A stretch of 64,000 bases of DNA from UBA3210 sp963610315 (GTDB taxonomy: Bacteria; Bacillota_I; Bacilli_A; RFN20; CAG-449): the NCBI GenBank assembly GCA_963610315.1, contig CAVDMV010000001.1:1-64000 (forward strand), written 5' to 3'. How positions within the stretch are numbered: the first letter of the stretch is position 1; each line of letters starts with the position of its first letter. The translations under genes and the position numbers were made by a program. Shown here one piece after another: positions 62,164-64,000 of this stretch. Under the pieces are notes generated by a model. That model did not search any database, was not told the DNA's origin, and was given only the letters and a program-made list of their open reading frames with translations.

Positions 62164-64000
62164 AATCATCATCAACAAAATCAAATAAGCTAATCTTATC
62201 TTTTTCATCCTTACTGTCTTCACTAACAATAGGAGCAGTAGGTATTTCTATTTTTCTTAAATCAGATTCATCAATTAAAGAAGCTTCATCATCTTCTACT
62301 AATGGTTCATATAATTTCGAATCAGAAGAAATTATTTCAACATCAATATTGAAGTAATCAACAATATTAAATGCACTTCCTAATTCTAAATTATCACTCT
62401 TTAAATATGAATCTAATGGAGTTAACTTAATATCTTTAAATTCAATCTTCTTAACTTCTTGGTTTTCATAAAGAACGTATTCGACGCTTTCTTCAGCTTT
62501 CTTATCTACTTTGTTAATATAGATAACATTTTGAGGATCAGATTTAAATGATTTAATTAAGTTTTCTTTCGCACTTAATCTAGAAGTTTTTTCTAAATGA
62601 GAACTATCAATTAAGCGAACACCACTTTGTTTACTAATAACGTGTAAATAAACTTTTTCATGTGGTTCAACGCTTATTAATTGAGAAAGATATTTACTAT
62701 CTTTATCCATTTTAATTGCTTTAATACCACCAGCTTTTACGCCGACTTTTTTAACTTCTGATTCATCAAAATAATTAAATGAACCATTATCAAGGACTAC
62801 GCCGAGGCCCGTTTGACCAAAGCAAGCTTTAACATCCATCACTTCATCATCATTTAATAATTTAAAACATTTTGATGGTTTATTAAATTTAGATGTTTCA
62901 AATTGATATAAAGGAGAACGTTTAATTTGACCAAGTTTTGAAATTAAAGTAATCGATACACCTTTAATAAATTCTCTAACGATAATACCTTTAATAATCT
63001 TTTCTTTAGGTGAAAGAGTTGAAATATCATTAATGTGTGAACCTTCTTCTTTCCACTTCATATCATCTAATTTATATACTGGTAAGCATATATAATTACC
63101 AAAATTAGTAAATAAAAGTAAAGAATCAGTCGTATATGCTTTAACAATACCTTTAATACAATCACCTAATTTAATATTAGGTAAGAATTCACTAGATTTA
63201 AAAGATTTAAGATTACTACGTTTAATATAACCATCACGAGTAAAGGAAATCATACATTCATCTTTAGAAATTAAGGCTTTCTTATCAATATCAAATGATG
63301 TATCTTGGTCTTCAATTAGAGTTCTTCGATCATCACCAAATTTTTCTTTAACCTTATTTAAATCAGATTTAATAAGATTATTCATCTTCGCAGGAGATTC
63401 AAGTAAACCTTTTAAATATTCAATAGTCTTTGTTAATTCATCTTTTTCATTAACTAAAGTCATAATATCTAAGTTAGATAAACGATATAATTGTAAATTT
63501 AAGATAGCTTCAGCTTGTACTTCAGAAAAAGAAAATTGTTTAACTAAATTAACTTTTGCATCAGCTTTATCTTTACTCTTCTTAATTAAAGCAACAACTT
63601 CATCAATAATTGAACAAGCTTTAATTAAACCTTCAACGATATGAAGTCTATTCTCCGCTTTTTCTAAATCGAATTTGCTTCTTCTAGTCAAGACATCAAC
63701 TTGATGTTCAATATAACAATCAATCATTTCAGTTAACGGCGCGACGACTGGTCGATCGTGATCAATAACTAAACAATTAAATTTAATAGTTGAACATAAT
63801 ACACCTTTAGATAATAAGAAATTTAAGATGTTATTTGGATCAGAATCTTTCTTAATATCAATCGCGATTCTTAATCCATCACGGTCTGTTTCATCTCTAA
63901 CTTCAATAATTGCATCTAATTTATTCGCAAAACGACATTTATCAATATTATTAACTAATTCAGATTTATCTTTGCCCCAAGGGATTTCCGTAATAATAAT
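62162..64000 (-). CDS. parC: DNA topoisomerase IV subunit A, 5' end outside the window
   Basis: A partial gene: 612 codons plus stop are visible and the frame runs open to the window edge, so the N terminus with the catalytic Tyr is missing. Visible parts include ITEIPWGKDKSELV, VRDETDRDGLRIAIDIK and YIEHQVDVLTRRSKFDLEKAENRLHIVEGLIKA, all typical of GyrA/ParC. Coiled-coil and gate regions follow (FSFSEVQAEAILNLQLYRLSNLD), then a C-terminal beta-pinwheel and an acidic tail. No GyrA-box (QRRGGKG) is seen, which favours ParC over GyrA. The partner parE would be expected just upstream, beyond the edge. It helps unlink chromosomes at the end of replication. Confidence 0.9.
   Translation of the reverse strand: MIITEIPWGKDKSELVNNIDKCRFANKLDAIIEVRDETDRDGLRIAIDIKKDSDPNNILNFLLSKGVLCSTIKFNCLVIDHDRPVVAPLTEMIDCYIEHQVDVLTRRSKFDLEKAENRLHIVEGLIKACSIIDEVVALIKKSKDKADAKVNLVKQFSFSEVQAEAILNLQLYRLSNLDIMTLVNEKDELTKTIEYLKGLLESPAKMNNLIKSDLNKVKEKFGDDRRTLIEDQDTSFDIDKKALISKDECMISFTRDGYIKRSNLKSFKSSEFLPNIKLGDCIKGIVKAYTTDSLLLFTNFGNYICLPVYKLDDMKWKEEGSHINDISTLSPKEKIIKGIIVREFIKGVSITLISKLGQIKRSPLYQFETSKFNKPSKCFKLLNDDEVMDVKACFGQTGLGVVLDNGSFNYFDESEVKKVGVKAGGIKAIKMDKDSKYLSQLISVEPHEKVYLHVISKQSGVRLIDSSHLEKTSRLSAKENLIKSFKSDPQNVIYINKVDKKAEESVEYVLYENQEVKKIEFKDIKLTPLDSYLKSDNLELGSAFNIVDYFNIDVEIISSDSKLYEPLVEDDEASLIDESDLRKIEIPTAPIVSEDSKDEKDKISLFDFVDDD

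Overview
The window looks like a piece of the chromosome of an uncultured low-GC bacterium of the Bacillota (class Bacilli), close to the Erysipelotrichales / RF39 / Acholeplasma side of the tree. The grounds are very AT-rich DNA, the standard genetic code (TGA is used as a stop, for example at 4151-4153), Bacillus-like gene orders, consensus sigma-A promoters and many Rho-independent terminators. No rRNA, tRNA, CRISPR array, insertion sequence or prophage was seen. Placement below class level is inference.

The main landmark is a dif-like chromosome-dimer resolution site at 19839-19866. Every gene to its left except one lipoprotein reads on the + strand, and every gene to its right reads on the - strand. 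The two halves converge on dif, as expected at a replication terminus. The 560-base gap around dif also holds a 21-bp perfect inverted repeat flanking dif, a 20-bp palindrome, a perfect DnaA box and three repeats at an exact 40-bp period. A Xer-type recombinase gene lies about 1.5 kb away and an ftsK translocase gene about 28 kb away.

Left arm (1-19575): two glycosyltransferases for envelope glycans, a Fic-like protein with a broken active site, hemW, a small acidic protein with no normal start codon, a nitroreductase, a degenerate Nudix-like protein, a WYL regulator, a zinc-ribbon membrane protein and a DUF2130 coiled-coil protein. Next come two divergent serine-rich lipoproteins (an S41 protease and a large beta-repeat protein) sharing an operator-like palindrome. 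The arm ends with the ribosome-assembly/NAD operon yqeG-yqeH-yhbY-nadD/yqeK-rsfS-mtnN.

Right arm (20133-64000): deoB, xer, dinB, recN; then ybeY-cdd-era-recO and glyS-dnaG-rpoD-trmK in Bacillus-like order. Next is a glycogen operon (membrane protein, glgC, glgD, glgA) with a catabolite-control-like site upstream. A three-gene condensin operon follows, related to MksBEF/Wadjet JetABC but without the JetD nuclease. After it come plsC, an OB-fold protein, pulA and ftsK; a short dcw cluster (mraZ, rsmH, an FtsL-like protein) under a five-box MraZ operator; xseB/xseA/nusB/asp23; a GH13 glucosidase; tex; leuS; a C39 peptidase-membrane protein lacking an ATPase domain; and the 3' part of parC, cut by the window edge.

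Together these are housekeeping genes for a fermentative, glycogen-storing bacterium with a reduced cell-wall programme in view. The most unusual material is the terminus region, the JetD-less condensin operon and a few small odd genes.
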